Shown: in pieces, positions 10,441-21,350 of the stretch | Layout of the letters: each line of letters begins with the position of its first letter | How positions within the stretch are numbered: the stretch's first letter is position 1 | Assembly: GCA_030512295.1 (NCBI GenBank) | Contig: JAULSR010000001.1 | Coordinates: 3,557,001-3,621,000 of the forward strand | Reading direction: 5' to 3' | From: Bombardia bombarda | Lineage: Eukaryota; Ascomycota; Sordariomycetes; Sordariales; Lasiosphaeriaceae | Length of the DNA stretch: 64,000 nucleotides | The notes under the pieces: model-generated | The model's database searches: none | Told to the model about the DNA's origin: nothing | The model's input: only the letters and a program-made list of their open reading frames with translations | Translations under genes and position numbers: made by a program

Positions 10441-12114
10441 ATGAAAATTGATACCTCGTTGGTGGTACTGGCTACCGTGAGCGGTGCGGCGGCTTTCTGG
10501 CGCATGGAATGCCGCGGCCGTGCTGGGCTTGCCCGCATCGACCCTTTGGTTAATCCTGGCGAGGTTGGACAGCATGTCCACCATATCCACGCGTCTTCTG
10601 GTAGGTTTTGCGTCTTTTCCATCAGTAACTGTTTCTTGTGGATTCCGGGTTCAGCCCCTTTCCGCTTGCGCCAGCAACTTGGAACATGTGTCTGACATAC
10701 TTCCAGGTTTCAGCGAGAAAGCTACGTATGATGACTTGGTCAACGCGGAGTGCACGTCTTGCGCCGTCACTCAGGACAAGTCAGCCTACTGGGCTCCCGC
10801 CCTCTATTTCAACCACGCCAATGGCACCTACCAGGCCGTTGAGCAAGTCGGTGGCATGTTGGCTTACTATTTCCTTCGCCCGGACGCCAACAACCCTAAG
10901 TCTGGAGTCACGGCATTCCCCGAGGATTTCCGTATGATTGCCAGAGACAGTCTCCGTCGCAACTACTCCATCGGCGGGCAAGATGCCACTAAGGCGGATC
11001 CCGAACAGTCGCTGTGGGCTGCACTCGGACAAACTACCCAGACCGACCTCGAGCAACGCGCCGTTGGCTTCAATTGCCTTGACTATAACAAGGCCCCAGA
11101 GGGATCTCTTTATCGCCACTACATGCCAGACAAGGATTATCTGGATGCCAACTGCAAGGACGGGGTCAGAATAGAGGTCATGTTCCCCTCTTGCTGGAAC
11201 GGCAAGGACTTGGATACCAAGAACCACCGAGATCACGTCGCATACCCGGATCTCGTCATGGCTGGAGGCTGCCCTGAGGGATTTGATGTCAAGCTTCCCG
11301 GTCTCTTCTACGAGACCATTTGGGCAACGAACGCGTTTGCTGGGGTAGACGGAAAGTTTGTGGTTGCGAACGGTGACGAAAAGGGTATGTGACTGATTTG
11401 CATTGATCATGAATTTGTGCTTCGTTTTCTAACATGACTCTTATAGGATTTGGATACCATGCGGACTTCATCATGGGATGGGAGAGCGTGGATTACCTTC
11501 AAAGCGCTGTCGACGTATGCACCAACGATTCTGGCAAGATCCAGGACTGCCCTCTTTTCAACATTCAGGACGAGCCGACTCAGAGACAATGCCAAATGAA
11601 GTTGCCTTCTGCAATTGCTAAGGAAAAGGTAGAAGGCCTTGTTGGCGAGACTCTTCCTGGTGACGTCGCCATTCAGTTCGGACCTGAGCCTGCCACCAAC
11701 AAGAACCCTGGTCCGCAGACCACTACTGTGGCCGTGCCAACGGTGTCCTACTCGGCAGGAATTTCGGTCTCGGCTTCTGGGTCCCCTGTCGTTGGTGGTG
11801 TCTTCAAGCAAAGTACCACAATCCCGACGCCATCGGCCAGTGCGGCAGCATTCAGTGCCCAGGCAGTAGATGCACCAGCATCCGCCGTCACTCCGGCGCC
11901 TGTCGCGCCTGCCGCTTTGGCTGGGGACTACGAGGTTGTACGGACCGAATACCATACTGTTGGCAATGCCGTCAACATGGTCATTGTCAAGGAGGCTGTA
12001 GAATACCAGACTATTGCAACAACAACTGTCACGGTACAGGCAGCACCCAGTGCCAAGGCACGGAGGGAGGCCCATGCACACCGTCATCGTCGCAGCGGTC
12101 GTGCTAGACGCTAG
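10441..12114 (+). CDS. Secreted DUF1996-domain protein
   Basis: Three exons: 10441-10600, 10707-11384 and 11447-12114 (introns of 106 and 62 nt; the second has a CTAAC branch site). They encode 501 residues. A signal peptide (KIDTSLVVLATVSGAAA) precedes the typical DUF1996 opening FWRMECRGRAGLARIDPLV and the His motif GQHVHHIHA. The domain continues with YWAPALYF, the HYMPDKDYLDANC and FPSCWNGKDLD segments, and DFIMGWES. The domain is common in secreted or wall-associated fungal proteins; its biochemical activity is not known. Beyond about residue 330 comes a Ser/Thr/Ala/Pro-rich linker, likely O-glycosylated, then a short segment (YEVVRTEYHTVGNAVNMVI) and a basic His/Arg end. No GPI-attachment tail is seen. 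Confidence 0.93.
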
Positions 12115-13833
12115 AATAGAGTTTTATGATGAGATGGTGTTGCCTCTTTATACCTACCCTACATTATGCCATGCATTTAGATGGGGGTTTGGAATGGACG
12201 GATGGATCTGCACATGAACTTTTTGGTGGATGACCTTTTTCTCTTTTTTTTTGCCTTCTCTTCTTTTCTGTTCTTTTTTTAACCTTGATTGTATCCTACC
12301 AGATATCTTCCCTAGATATCCCCCCCCTTCACGAGCGAGCGTCTTCATCGGGCATTAGGGGCCCGTAGTATGTGTGAGGGAGATATAAGAAACACACTAG
12401 GGGGCAGGATTTATCGGGCATCTTGGCCGGTGACAGGCGGCAGGAGGCTTTTAGGGAACTATCTGGCTGGGTATTGACGTTACTTATGATCCTTTGGACG
12501 AATAGGCATTACGGTTGTGTGCGCATTGACTGCGTACAGAGCTGAAATTATCTATCATGGGGCGGTGTTGCGGTCCGGTGCTCTTCTTACTCATGGTGGG
12601 TTGCATGGCTAAGATTTCTTTCCACCTAGTTCTCAGTGAACGAACAAAAAAAATAAATACAAAAACCTGAAGCTGCTTTCATTGCTGTGACTATCTTTTT
12701 AGTTTCATGTATATGCTCTGTTCAATTGATGGCTGGATTATTATATTGCCACAAGACTGATTTCAATGAACTTGGTGGAAGATTCTCCCGGTGATACAGA
12801 ATCTTGATTTAAGTTCGGGATTGTGAAAACTAGAAACCACATTCAGTTGGCCTTTGTGTGCAGGTAGTTTCCAGACAGTCCTGCAAACCAAAAGATATCC
12901 TTCCTTGATTGACGGAAGCGTGCGCGCTCCCTGATTGAACTAGATTTTTACGCAAATCTATTTCCCCCAATCCTAGGTACAGATGCCCACTACCAGCCAC
13001 GCGACAGGAAAGTAATGCGTTATGTATGCTAATTCATCCATTCATCGTGATGTGGATGATGATTGTAAGCAACATTTGTAAAATGCCCCCTTCGGCTGGC
13101 TGGGCAACAACCGGTTGGTAAGGGTTCGTTGTCAGTCAGGACACCACTTCCCATACATCGCGGAAACTTGTCACAAGACCAGGACACAAAAATGAAGTAA
13201 AATGAGCCACAGGAATTTTCTGAAAAACTATTTATTGTTTGTTATCAAAATGTGCGTGGCTATCTAATCAATGTCATCGTCACTGTGTCTCATTCCTCGG
13301 GCGGGAAGCGTCTGGAATGAAATGCAAACTGAGTTGCTCAGCACGACCCATTCCAGTGAGATGCATCCATATGCCATACCATACCACACCATATCATAGC
13401 ATAGCGAACCAGATAGGCGGGAACCCAGCTGAAGTCAGATGGGGGGGGGGGGGAGGCGGAAACACCAGCCCCTCCTACATGATGATCTCTTCTTTTTTTT
13501 CCTCTTTCCCTTCCTTACTACTATTCGTCTCATGAATTGAGCATGTTTCAAGTGGATTGTTGATGTTATTTTTTGATGTTTATTGATATTGACTTTACTG
13601 TGTATGTCATCGACAATACGACTGTTACTGTCATGATGTATCGCAAGTGACGACTGTGGGTAGGATCAATCATCTCTGGCAAGGACGAAGTTGGCTTGGG
13701 GTGGCAACACTCACAGAGAATAGGTGACACAGGCTGACAACCCGTATTCAGAGATTCAAGAAGAACATAAAACACCAGATAGATAGAAAGCGAACGGGGG
13801 AAAGAACGAGGGGGACAGAAGCCAAAACTCGAG
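12115..13833. other. Intergenic region with a G13 run
   Basis: 1.7 kb without a supported gene. It includes the 3' end of the DUF1996 transcript (T-rich), a run of 13 G at 13441-13453, and a purine-rich leader (AGAAAG/GAACGAGG) directly before the next ATG. No repeat family or RNA gene was recognised. Confidence 0.4.
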
Positions 13834-16800
13834 ATGAGTGTCGCCAGAGAGGCTGAAGCTGAGGCTGAGGCAACTGCCACGATGTCGCTCTCGCCATCTT
13901 CCTCAACAGCCCCTATCCCTCTCGGCGTCATCTTCGCCATCATCCTCGTCGGCGCAGTCCTCATCTCGACCGCCCTCGCCTACTTTGGCATATGGCTCTC
14001 ACGCCGACGCAACACAGCCCGCAGCAACAGCCGCGCCAGCAGCCTCCTCCCAAGTCTAGACCTGAACGGCGAGGCCGTCATGAGCAGCGGTGCCGGCGGC
14101 CCCGACGACAACAAATCCCGGTTCAGCCTAACATCAACTATACCACCAATAACGGGACCCAGAAAGCTGCAAAAGACAATGACGACAGAGCGAGGTGGAG
14201 TGACAGGAGGGATATGGACGACAACAACGACAAGCGTCACGAGCAACAAGCCTCAGGGCATCTCCATCCGCAGCAGCCGCTCAATGCCCATCCTCCCGCG
14301 CGCGCTCACGGGGGGTAATTTTGTGTTCAACAGCAGCAAACGACCATCGTCGTCAACGAGCAAGTGGCCATCGTCGGTGGCGACAATGCTCGGGCGGCGT
14401 GGGCCCACGCACTCGCCCACCCGCAGGATGAAGGCGTCCTGGATCGATGAGGATGCGCTGCATGGGCCAAAGGTCGGCAAGCTGCATGATGAGTCGTCGT
14501 CCAGGTTGTCCCCCAAACGGAAGAAGAAGATCCGCGAGTCGTGGCCGTTGAGGAATAGAACGCCCACGCTGCCGAGGCTGTATCACTCCATCCATGGCGG
14601 CAGCGGAGGCTGCCAAAGTGCCGAGCAGCTGGAGCAGCACACCGTGCTCGACAGCATGTGCACAGGCATGGGAATGGGGATGGGCAGCGGCGCGGGCTAC
14701 GCTCCTCTTGCTTCCTGCTATGGTGGTGACCCGATGGACATGTTCACCAGAGCGCCCGGTGGCTGCTGCCTGCCTCGACCACCCCAGCCAGCCATCGTTG
14801 CGAACCACAACCACGACCGGCAGCCAGTTCAGCCAGGAGCGGTGGTACTGGGAGGAGGCGTGCTATATAATCGATATTATACCGAAGAAGATGCTCTACT
14901 CAGGCAGAACGGCATTGTAAGTCCCTCTGTCAGTCCCGTGAGGTCTTCTCCGCAGAGATCGCCTTCGCGGCCGAGGCCCAGACAGTCGTCGACCGACTCG
15001 ACCTTGTCCGAGATCCTGCGGTCGACCGAGAAGAGACTTCAGGATGGCTGGGTCTCGGGCGCGGCGAAGGGAGGCAGGGCAACCCCGTCGCCGACCAAGA
15101 TGATGGCAAGGACGACGGCTACATGTACCAGTAGTCGGGAGTCACTTCTTGTGCGCAGCGACTCTGGAAATACAGACCCCTTTGCAGCGGCGACAGCCCT
15201 CCCGGCTCATCAGCCGCGGCCACAGCCGCCCAGAACGCCGAGCCCCAAGAAAGCAACAACGGCCGCGTCGACGACCAGTGTGCAGCAGCATAGCCGCCAA
15301 GATTCGCAGACTTCTTCGAGTTCCGAGGCCGATAGCCTCCTGGTCATCGAGCCGGGCTCCCTCTTAGACAACTCCCCCTCGGGTCTGACCAGCCCGAGCA
15401 GAAACCCAGGCAAGCCGCCCGAGCCAGGGATACAGCTCTCGCGGACTCAGTCGGTGCGCAGTGATCGGTCGTCCACGCTGTCTACCGTGTACAGCGAGGA
15501 CGAGGCAGCACCCGACGGAGCGAACACCGCTGCCGCCGCTGCCACCACACCCGTGAATATCTACAACACCACCACGATAGCTGGCCGTTTGTCTACCGCG
15601 GCTGGTGCTGCTGCTGACCCATTCAGTCCCGTGTTGCTCTCCGGCTCCTACCAGCCAGCCACAGGGCTCGGATGGCCGGGGAACGCACCAAGGGGACAGC
15701 AGCAGCAAGACTTCTTCCGGGGGAGCTTTCAGCGCTCGCTGCAGCTGCGCAGAGCAACAGCTGACCAAACAGCGGCTGGGGCGATGGTGCCAGCTCCTTT
15801 ATACTCGCGCAGCGGCGGCAGCGACTATAGCTCTGCCGAAGTAGGCAAGGCCAGGCCCGGCCGCGCCCAGTCGTATCTCGGCCCAGTCTCGGGTGCTGGT
15901 GCTCCAGCGCGACCGCCTCCGCTGCTGCTCCCGCCGCCTCCTCCTCCGCGAGCACTCGCTTCCAATAGAAATTCCATTAAAGGGCCGGTGGTCGCGTCGC
16001 TCCAACAGACCAGCACTAGCAGGCTGAACTCCATCATCCTACCGCCACCTACAACCACTGCAATATTCGGCACTGTCAGTCTCAAGGACGTGGTGAGAGG
16101 AAAGTCCCTCTCTTCAGCCAATATCAAACAGCAGCAGCAGCAACAACAACAGCAACAACAACAGCAACAACAACAGCAACAACAACAGCAACAACAACAG
16201 CAACAACAACAGCAACAACAACAGCAACAACAACAGCGAAGATGCAGCGTCTCCTCCTCCGTCTACTCCCAAGACGCCAAGGAAATCCTCAACACCGCGA
16301 CCACTACCACTGCCACAGCAACAAACGAACCAAACACAACGCCCTCAACCCTCAACAACCATACCGAGGGCCGCCACACCCCCGACCAGCGCCCCCGACC
16401 AACCAGCAGCCTGTCCCTCCTGCAAGAAGAGCTCGAATTGTCTGGGGGCGGCGGCAGAGAAGCCACGACGCCCGTCTCCATGGCCATCGCGTCGACCGTC
16501 TACGAGCTGCGGCGCATGAACAGCTGCGTCAGCACCACGTCGAGCTTCGCCAGCGTCACCACCGTCGATGGTAACGGTAATCGTAGTGACAGGGCGAGCA
16601 GCCCGACGCTGGCGGCCCTGCGCGGAGGCGGGTTTGGTCCGGCGCAGCGGAAGAGCCCGAGTAGGAACTATCTGTCTGTGGGGGGGACGCCGCCGACGAC
16701 GGTGAGGAAGGGTGTTACCAGCGGGAGTCCGCAAAGGAGTGGGAGGAGGAGGAGTTCTGTGGTTGGTGGTGGTGGTGGTGGTGGTGGTGGTGGTGGTGGT

Positions 16801-17333
16801 GGTGGTGGTGGTGGTGGTGGTGGTGGTGGTGGTGGTGGTGGTAGTAGTAGTAGTGGTGGTGTTGTGAGGGGGAGGGGGGTGGGGTTACTACCAGTAGTGG
16901 TTCGCCGCAGAGGAGGGGGAGGGCAATGACTGTGATGGCGGGTATGGGAGAAGGAGAAGAAGAGAAAGTGGTCGAGTTCGGACTCGCTGCGGCTGATTTC
17001 ACCTTTGAGGTGCGACGGGAGCATGATAATGACCGGCTGACGGGGGTGCGCTACACCACGCCGTCACCGTCGCGCTCCGTGTCGCCGTCAAAGACGCTTG
17101 CGATCTTTTCCTCACCGTCGCCGTCGCCTTCTCCAGAGAGACAGCAGCTGCAGAAGCAGGGGCATCGTCGGCTCCAGAGTAAGGCCAGCCAGGACAGCAT
17201 GGCGAGCCTGGGGCTGTATGATCGGGATGGCTTCTTGATCTGCTCGCCTGTGCGGCAGTCGGCAGGCGGGGGGGGCGATGAGTCCTGCGCGGGCGGGGGT
17301 AGTGGTTTGAATGGGGTATGTTATCATATGTAA
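13834..17333 (+). CDS. Large membrane-anchored low-complexity protein (one frameshift)
   Basis: No recognised family. Residues about 27-50 form one transmembrane segment (PLGVIFAIILVGAVLISTAL) followed by RRR, so a single-pass protein with a long cytosolic tail is likely. The tail is disordered, with repeated SP/SPxR/SPSR motifs typical of kinase-target scaffolds. It holds a run of 36 Gln coded by mixed CAA/CAG (16129-16236) and a run of 26 Gly coded only by GGT (16765-16842). The first frame stops at 16929. From about 16881 the neighbouring frame clearly continues the same style (TTSSGSPQRRGRAMTVMAG, then TPSPSRSVSPSKTLAIF) to a stop at 17333. One extra G in the G runs at 16868-16884 would join them into 1166 residues. 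A GTATGT near the stop could be a donor to a further exon. Confidence 0.7.
16129..16236 (+). repeat. Polyglutamine-coding CAG/CAA tract
   Basis: 36 consecutive Gln codons inside the 1166-residue protein, built from a regular CAACAACAACAG unit after four initial CAG codons. The mixed codons would make it less prone to slippage than pure CAG. Confidence 0.95.
16765..16842 (+). repeat. (GGT)26 polyglycine tract
   Basis: 26 pure GGT triplets followed by AGT triplets and GGTGGT. It is a perfect trinucleotide microsatellite, so its length is likely to vary between strains and may be miscounted in the assembly. Confidence 0.95.
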
Positions 17334-17778
17334 GTAGCAGGTAGCAAGGAGCGGGTAGTAAGGAGCGGGTAGCGGGAGGGGGTTGTGGCAATGGAATCTG
17401 GAATTAATTATAGAGTTTAGGTGGGAATTTCTTGCATGTTGGAATTTGGATTTTAGTAGTGAGAATAATACGGACACCCCCTGGCGGCTGGTTGACCCGA
17501 GCCGTGGTGAAACCTGTGAGAATGAAGTCAATAAATCGCCCGACAATGGAATCAGCCTCAGCAAATGTGATTTAAGGGGGCCTCCTCCTGCAATGCAGGT
17601 TAGCACTGCAATTTTCACTGTGACGGAGGGCAGGAGGAGGATGGTAGTACAAGGCAGGAGTGAATTCGTGATAGCAGGATAATGGCGGGCATTCTTGTTC
17701 CGGCTTAGTATGCTCGGTGGGACAAAGCGGGGCCTGCTATAGTGGCCTGTGGTGCGTTGTTCCAACAACAAGAAATAT
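17334..17778. other. Intergenic region before the tRNA
   Basis: About 445 bases; starts with imperfect GTAG-CAAGGAGCGG repeats just after the preceding stop. No gene seen. Confidence 0.4.
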
Positions 17779-17860
17779 GGCTAGGTGGCAGAGTGGTCTA
17801 ATGCGCAAGACTAGAAATCTTGTTCCTTCGGGAGCGTCTGTTCGAATCAGGCCCTAGTCG
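17779..17860 (+). tRNA. tRNA-Ser (anticodon AGA)
   Basis: Full cloverleaf without an intron. Acceptor stem GGCTAGG (17779-17785) pairs with CCTAGTC (17853-17859), with one G-T pair and G as discriminator. The D arm contains the A box TGGCAGAGTGG. The anticodon arm CAAGA-CTAGAAA-TCTTG presents AGA, which reads serine UCN codons. The long extra arm (TTCCTTCGGGAGC) is the class II mark of tRNA-Ser. The T arm is GTCTG-TTCGAAT-CAGGC (B box). A T-rich Pol III terminator follows at about 17862-17878. Confidence 0.97.
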
Positions 17861-18809
17861 ATTCTTTTGGCCTTTTTTGCTTCCTCCATTTTTGCATTTT
17901 TCTTACTGATTCTAATCCAGATTGCTCCACAATACCATCTTAGATCTTTCGTATCTGTCAAAGGTCTATTGCATGGGCGAAGTCGCAGAGGTCATCTCCG
18001 CTTGGCCTCCTGCACCCCGCGTAATGGCCGCCTGGGAGCATTTCAACCTAGAACTAGCTATTTACGTCGTCAAATGCGGGGATTCTACAATTGGAGGGAT
18101 GCTTGGATGCTGGCGGGTGTCATGACCTGCCCGCTGGAAATAACCTTACCCGGTAAGACCACCAAAGCCGCACTAAAGCTGCACTTGTTTGCGCCCCGTG
18201 ATGCTGTCGCAGCATGCGTGGAATGCCGTGTGACATGGACGCCCTGTGGGCTGGCACCTTTTCGTCCAATTTTAGGGCCAACCCGGTCTGTCAATGACTG
18301 TTGGGCGAATCCGATTCAGTCCACGGACGGGCAGCAGGCGGCGGCCTGCAGGAGCATCTCACGCCGAGGTACCTTTCCGATGAGCCTTTGACGCCATTTT
18401 AAAACAACCTTTTTACGTGGCACCTGGTTCTCTTTCCAAAACATTTATAAAAACTCAAAGGATGTCTCGTTCGTGCAGGATCAGCACAATGTAGCTGCCA
18501 TACATAAATAAATGAGGCGTTTATTACGTTTGTATGCTATTAGACAGACCCTTTGGTGGACCTTTCTTCTCACACCTACAATTTCTGCTTTATTCTGCTT
18601 TAAAACGCTCCTGGAACCGCCACACCTAGGACATAAGCTCAACCTCAATTTCAAGCATAAAGACATAGTTTTTTATTCGTGCATTATATTTTACAGAACG
18701 CCATATCATTTAATCGTATCCTAAAATAAGAATACAATTTCCCTATTATTTCCCAGCTGCGTCCAGCCTCCCTCTCGATAGGACGACGAAACGAACATCT
18801 CAACTAGGC
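17861..18809. other. Intergenic region with an AT-rich patch
   Basis: About 950 bases between the tRNA and the MFS gene. The part at about 18420-18760 is markedly AT-rich compared with its neighbours. It could be a decayed, RIP-mutated element fragment; no terminal repeats or transposase motifs are readable. An open frame of about 174 codons at the left has no supporting features. Confidence 0.4.
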
Positions 18810-20924
18810 ATGCTGGGGGCCCTATGGACTACTCGCCGGGCCGAGTCGGTCGACGACTACTTGGGGGTGCTGATTGCGCTTGAAGAAGCCCATCTCCACG
18901 GGCACTCGTACAGGTCAGGGCGGCGTACTGAGTTTGAGGAGTCATCGTCAGTAGAGGATGACGCAGAGGATGACGCAGAGGATGACGACGGCATTGCCGT
19001 CAGGACCAAGGATCGCGATGATGATAGTGATGAAGGAACGGGCATGCTGGAGATGAGTGCGGCCGAGTACAGCATCGAGGGACTCAGGAGGGAGGTGCGC
19101 AGGGGCGGCAAGGGGGAGACGTGGACTGCATATGAAAGTAAGATACCTGACTACCTATCCAATGATAATGTTGAGAGAACGAGAGAGTTAAAAAAGAGGA
19201 TTTTTGTGTCTTTGGTATAGTGAAGTCCAAGCTCATAAACAAGGCGATTCAAGACATCGGCATGGGGAGGTATAACTGGCAGCTGTTTACTCTGTGCGGG
19301 TTTGGCTGGTTTGCCGACAAGTGAGTTTCTCTTCTATCTGAAGGATACCATGAAAACATGAAAAGGAAGTATGTATACTAACTTAAGCCGTTTCTTAGCT
19401 TATGGATGCAAGTAAGTTGAGATATTTGACTTACGGGCAGCTTAAACTCGATACTGACAAGCCTACTATCAACCCAGGGCGTCTCTCTCACTCTTCCCTC
19501 TCTGTCGGCCGAGTTTGGTGTTTCTGAAAAGTCAATTCGCTACACAACATCGGCCTTGTTCGTCGGCCTATGTTTTGGAAGCTTCTTCTGGGGCCTCGGG
19601 TCCGATGTCCTGGGTCGGCGCATCGCGTTTAATGTCACGCTGCTCATCACCAGCGTATTCGGCATTGCCTCTGCATATGCCCCGAGCTGGGGATGGGTCT
19701 GTTTCTTTTATGGTGCACTGGGCTTTGGTGTTGGCGGGTGAGTGCCTCAATCACTACCCCTAAGCGCTATCTGCCACATCAGATTCACCTCTGACCTCCT
19801 TTTACCACAGAAACCTACCAGTAGACGGCGCCCTATTCCTCGAGTTCCTCCCAGACGCCTCCAGCTCTCTCCTAACCCTCCTCTCCATCTGGTGGCCCAT
19901 AGGACAGCTATGCTCCTCCATCTTCGCCTGGTTCTTCATCGCCAACTGGCCCGCCGACCAGGGATGGCGCCACTTTGTCATGACAATCGGCATCATCACG
20001 TTTGTCATGTTCATCGTCCGCTTCTTCGTCTTCCACCTGTTCGAATCGCCCAAGTATCTGCTCTCGCGGGGCCGCCAGGCCGAGGCGGTGGCAGTCGTCC
20101 ACGGCATCGCCTTCCGAAACAACAAGAAAACATGGCTGACAGAAGAGATACTCGACGCCGTCGCCGTCGACGCCGCGCCCGGCCCCCGCCTAACAAGAAA
20201 ACTCAAACCCACAAACATCCTAAAATCCAAGCTCGCCTCCTTCTCCGCCGAGCGCCTGCGCCCCCTATTCCGCACCCGCAAGCTCGGCCTCACCACAGCG
20301 CTCATCTGGTTCTGCTGGGCCACCATCGGCCTGGGCTACCCGCTCTTCAACGCCTTCCTCCCGCAGTATCTCTCCCACGGCGGCGGCGGCGGCGGCGATA
20401 CCTCCTCCACATCCACATCCACATCCACATCCACAACCACAACCACCCCCCAACTAACCCCAGAGACATACCGCAACTACGCCATCACCAGCATCGCCGG
20501 CGTCCCCGGCAGCCTCCTCGCCGCCTACGCCGTCGACAAGCAGTCCCCCTTCCTCGGCCGGCGCGGCACCCTCGCCATGTCCACGCTCGTCTCGGCCGTG
20601 TTTCTGTTCCTCTTTGTGCGCCTCGGCACCTCGCCCGCGTCGCAGCTGGCCTTTTCGTGCGTCGAGGCCTTTGCGCAAAACATCATGTACGGCGTGCTCT
20701 ACGCCTTCACGCCCGAGATCTTCCCCGCGCCCGTCCGCGGCGCGGGCACGGGCGTGGCGAGTTTCTTGAATCGTGCCACGGGGTTGCTGGCGCCGGTGAT
20801 TGCGGCGACGATACCGGGGGACGGGGCGACGACGCCGATTTACCTGTCGGCGGCGCTGATTCTGGCGGCGTTTGGGGGCATGTGTTTGATTCCTATTGAG
20901 ACGAGGGGGAGGCAGAGGTTGTGA
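18810..20924 (+). CDS. MFS membrane transporter with a 13-nt microexon
   Basis: Major facilitator superfamily transporter, 604 residues, five exons: 18810-19137, 19221-19320, 19399-19411, 19478-19737 and 19811-20924 (introns 83, 78, 66 and 73 nt). The cytosolic N-terminus has an acidic patch (VEDDAEDDAEDDDG). The transporter core begins at QDIGMGRYNWQLFTLCGFGW. The family signature in the loop after TM2 is GLGSDVLGRR. A second conserved stretch after TM6 reads HLFESPKYLLSRGRQ, and the 12-TM pattern closes near PIETRGRQRL. A Gly/Ser/Thr repeat expands a loop before TM8. It resembles the sugar/organic-ion (SV2-like) branch found as orphan fungal transporters; the substrate cannot be told. The third exon supplies only LWMQ plus one base of the preceding codon. 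Confidence 0.9.
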
Positions 20925-21350
20925 GATGGGGGGGGGGGGGGGGGGTGGGGTTGTTGTGGTGGTGCTAGATCAGGAGAAAGATTTAGGGGTATGTTGTCTT
21001 GCTTTGTTGAGAGATGAGTGGGTATGAAAATCATGTACTGGATGGACACTGCTTCCGTGTCTGTTCCCCTGGTGCGATCTATATATAGCAATTTGTTATT
21101 CATGGCGGTTTGATAAAAGATAGGGCCGGCGCGCAGTGGTAAACAATATCGGAGTTGTAGTAGTACTGTTTATTCTGGGTATCCTTTTTTTGACGAATCA
21201 TTATTTGCGCACTGCCTGCCCCAAGAACGAGAAAGATCAAAAGCTCAACCATGAAATTACACCCTGGTAGTCTAATCAGAATTCGAATTACTCCTATTTT
21301 CCACCCCCCATAGAAAATCCCCTTTTCCAGCGCTGGCTCTGCTCTAGGTG
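20925..21350. other. Convergent 3' region with an 18-G run
   Basis: About 425 bases between two facing 3' ends. A run of 18 G (20928-20945) starts three bases after the MFS stop codon, followed by GGTG-rich sequence. No gene seen. Confidence 0.5.

Noticed and set aside
16129..16236. CAG/CAA tract as a disease-like expanding repeat
   Set aside because: Regularly interrupted by CAA, so it is probably length-stable.
17867..18391. Plus-strand open frame of 174 codons after the tRNA
   Set aside because: It overlaps the Pol III terminator zone, starts in T-rich sequence, and shows no family features.
18420..18760. AT-rich patch as a RIP-mutated transposon
   Set aside because: Base composition is suggestive, but no terminal repeats, target-site duplication or transposase motif could be read; kept only as a note.
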